The position numbers were made by a program, and so were the translations under genes. The notes under the pieces are model-generated. The model was not told the DNA's origin. It ran no database searches and saw nothing but the letters and a program-made list of their open reading frames with translations. A stretch of DNA of 64,000 nt from the NCBI RefSeq assembly GCF_003049525.1, contig NZ_PYWL01000003.1:1-64000 (forward strand), written 5' to 3'. Shown here one piece after another: positions 63,655 through 64,000 of the stretch; the first letter of the stretch is position 1; each line of letters starts with the position of its first letter. This DNA is from Lysinibacillus fusiformis (GTDB taxonomy: Bacteria > Bacillota > Bacilli > Bacillales_A > Planococcaceae).

Positions 63655-64000
63655 TCAGTCACCAAGCTTGAGCCATTTGGCTACTTGCCCATAGATTGTA
63701 TTTTGTAGTTTGGGGGCTTTATTATTCATTTTTAAAGAAAAATATAATGTCTTCATGAAGTTTAATGTACAAGTGCGCCCACTAAAAAAGCTATCATTAT
63801 AACCGTGCGTCATTAAATGCATTTCAAACTTATCAAAGGCTTGTTCAACAAATTCGATCAAAGCTTCCTCCGAGTAGTTTTGTTGTAATAAAGCATCTAC
63901 TATGTTGATTAATCGCTCTTCTTCATCATTGACATAGACAGTGCCTTTCCACGTGACAAGCTTAAGTGCATGTAAAATGGATGGAGCATATTGCAAATCG
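63655..64000 (-). CDS. Unknown protein, C-terminal part (truncated by window edge)
   Basis: The visible 115 codons are open to the edge, so the N-terminus is outside. The product is soluble and helical (EEERLINIVDALLQQNYSEEALIEFVEQAFDKFEMHL), with no recognised motif. A TTG at 63996 could be a start, but no ribosome site is visible within the window. Its terminator is at 63560-63594. Confidence 0.65.
   Translation of the reverse strand, partial: DLQYAPSILHALKLVTWKGTVYVNDEEERLINIVDALLQQNYSEEALIEFVEQAFDKFEMHLMTHGYNDSFFSGRTCTLNFMKTLYFSLKMNNKAPKLQNTIYGQVAKWLKLGD

Overview
The window is low-GC DNA from a spore-forming member of the Bacillaceae, most likely Lysinibacillus or a close relative; this is inferred from gene content and order. 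The first 12.5 kb keeps the order known from Bacillus subtilis: uvrC, lysC, yslB, sdhCAB, ysmA, gerE, ysmB, racE, rph, ysnA (rdgB), ysnB. gerM, which lies in this series in B. subtilis, is absent between racE and rph. Spore genes (gerE and a gerA-type germinant receptor operon) and a menaquinol-type qox oxidase support the placement.

Layout. 1-524: right end of an IS3-family element. 616-12494: conserved core with a lysine riboswitch before lysC, an internal start for the second aspartokinase subunit, an sdh promoter and a sigma-K-like gerE promoter. 12619-16634: SelO, small conserved proteins and an SDR. 16858-16931: tRNA-Arg(TCT). 17.3-20.7 kb: decayed-looking accessory DNA with two lipoproteins, a hydrolase fragment, small membrane proteins and a broken protease-like gene.

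20.9-36.7 kb is the main find: a thiopeptide-like RiPP cluster joined to an agr-type quorum-sensing locus. Three tandem 57-residue precursors share an identical Ser/Thr/Cys-rich C-terminus. They are followed by two proteins of the thiopeptide-type (LanB C-terminal) fold, a LanB-type glutamylating dehydratase, an ABC exporter, an E1-like leader-binding partner, a YcaO cyclodehydratase, two nitroreductase-fold proteins and an unknown protein. After a terminator come AgrB, a 43-residue AgrD-like peptide gene, an AgrC-like kinase and an AgrA-like LytTR regulator. Three 9-base direct repeats spaced 21 and 22 bases apart lie before the precursors, as expected for LytTR control. The simplest model is that a secreted cyclic peptide signal switches on a polythiazole, probably macrocyclic, antibiotic.

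36.9-45.1 kb holds an LTA-synthase-like protein, two DinB-fold proteins, a Nudix hydrolase, a GyrI-like protein, a penicillin-binding-protein-like serine hydrolase and a secreted repeat protein. 45.4-51.1 kb: a NA37-like protein, a gerA/gerB/gerC-type germination operon and a TrmO-like protein. 51.2-55.4 kb: a divergent LuxR-type regulator and a Baeyer-Villiger monooxygenase / SDR / esterase operon that forms a plausible ketone-degradation module. 55.5-58.8 kb: YugN-like, glucose/sorbosone-dehydrogenase-like, universal stress and lipoprotein genes. 59.0-62.8 kb: qoxABCD on the minus strand. The right edge cuts an unknown gene.
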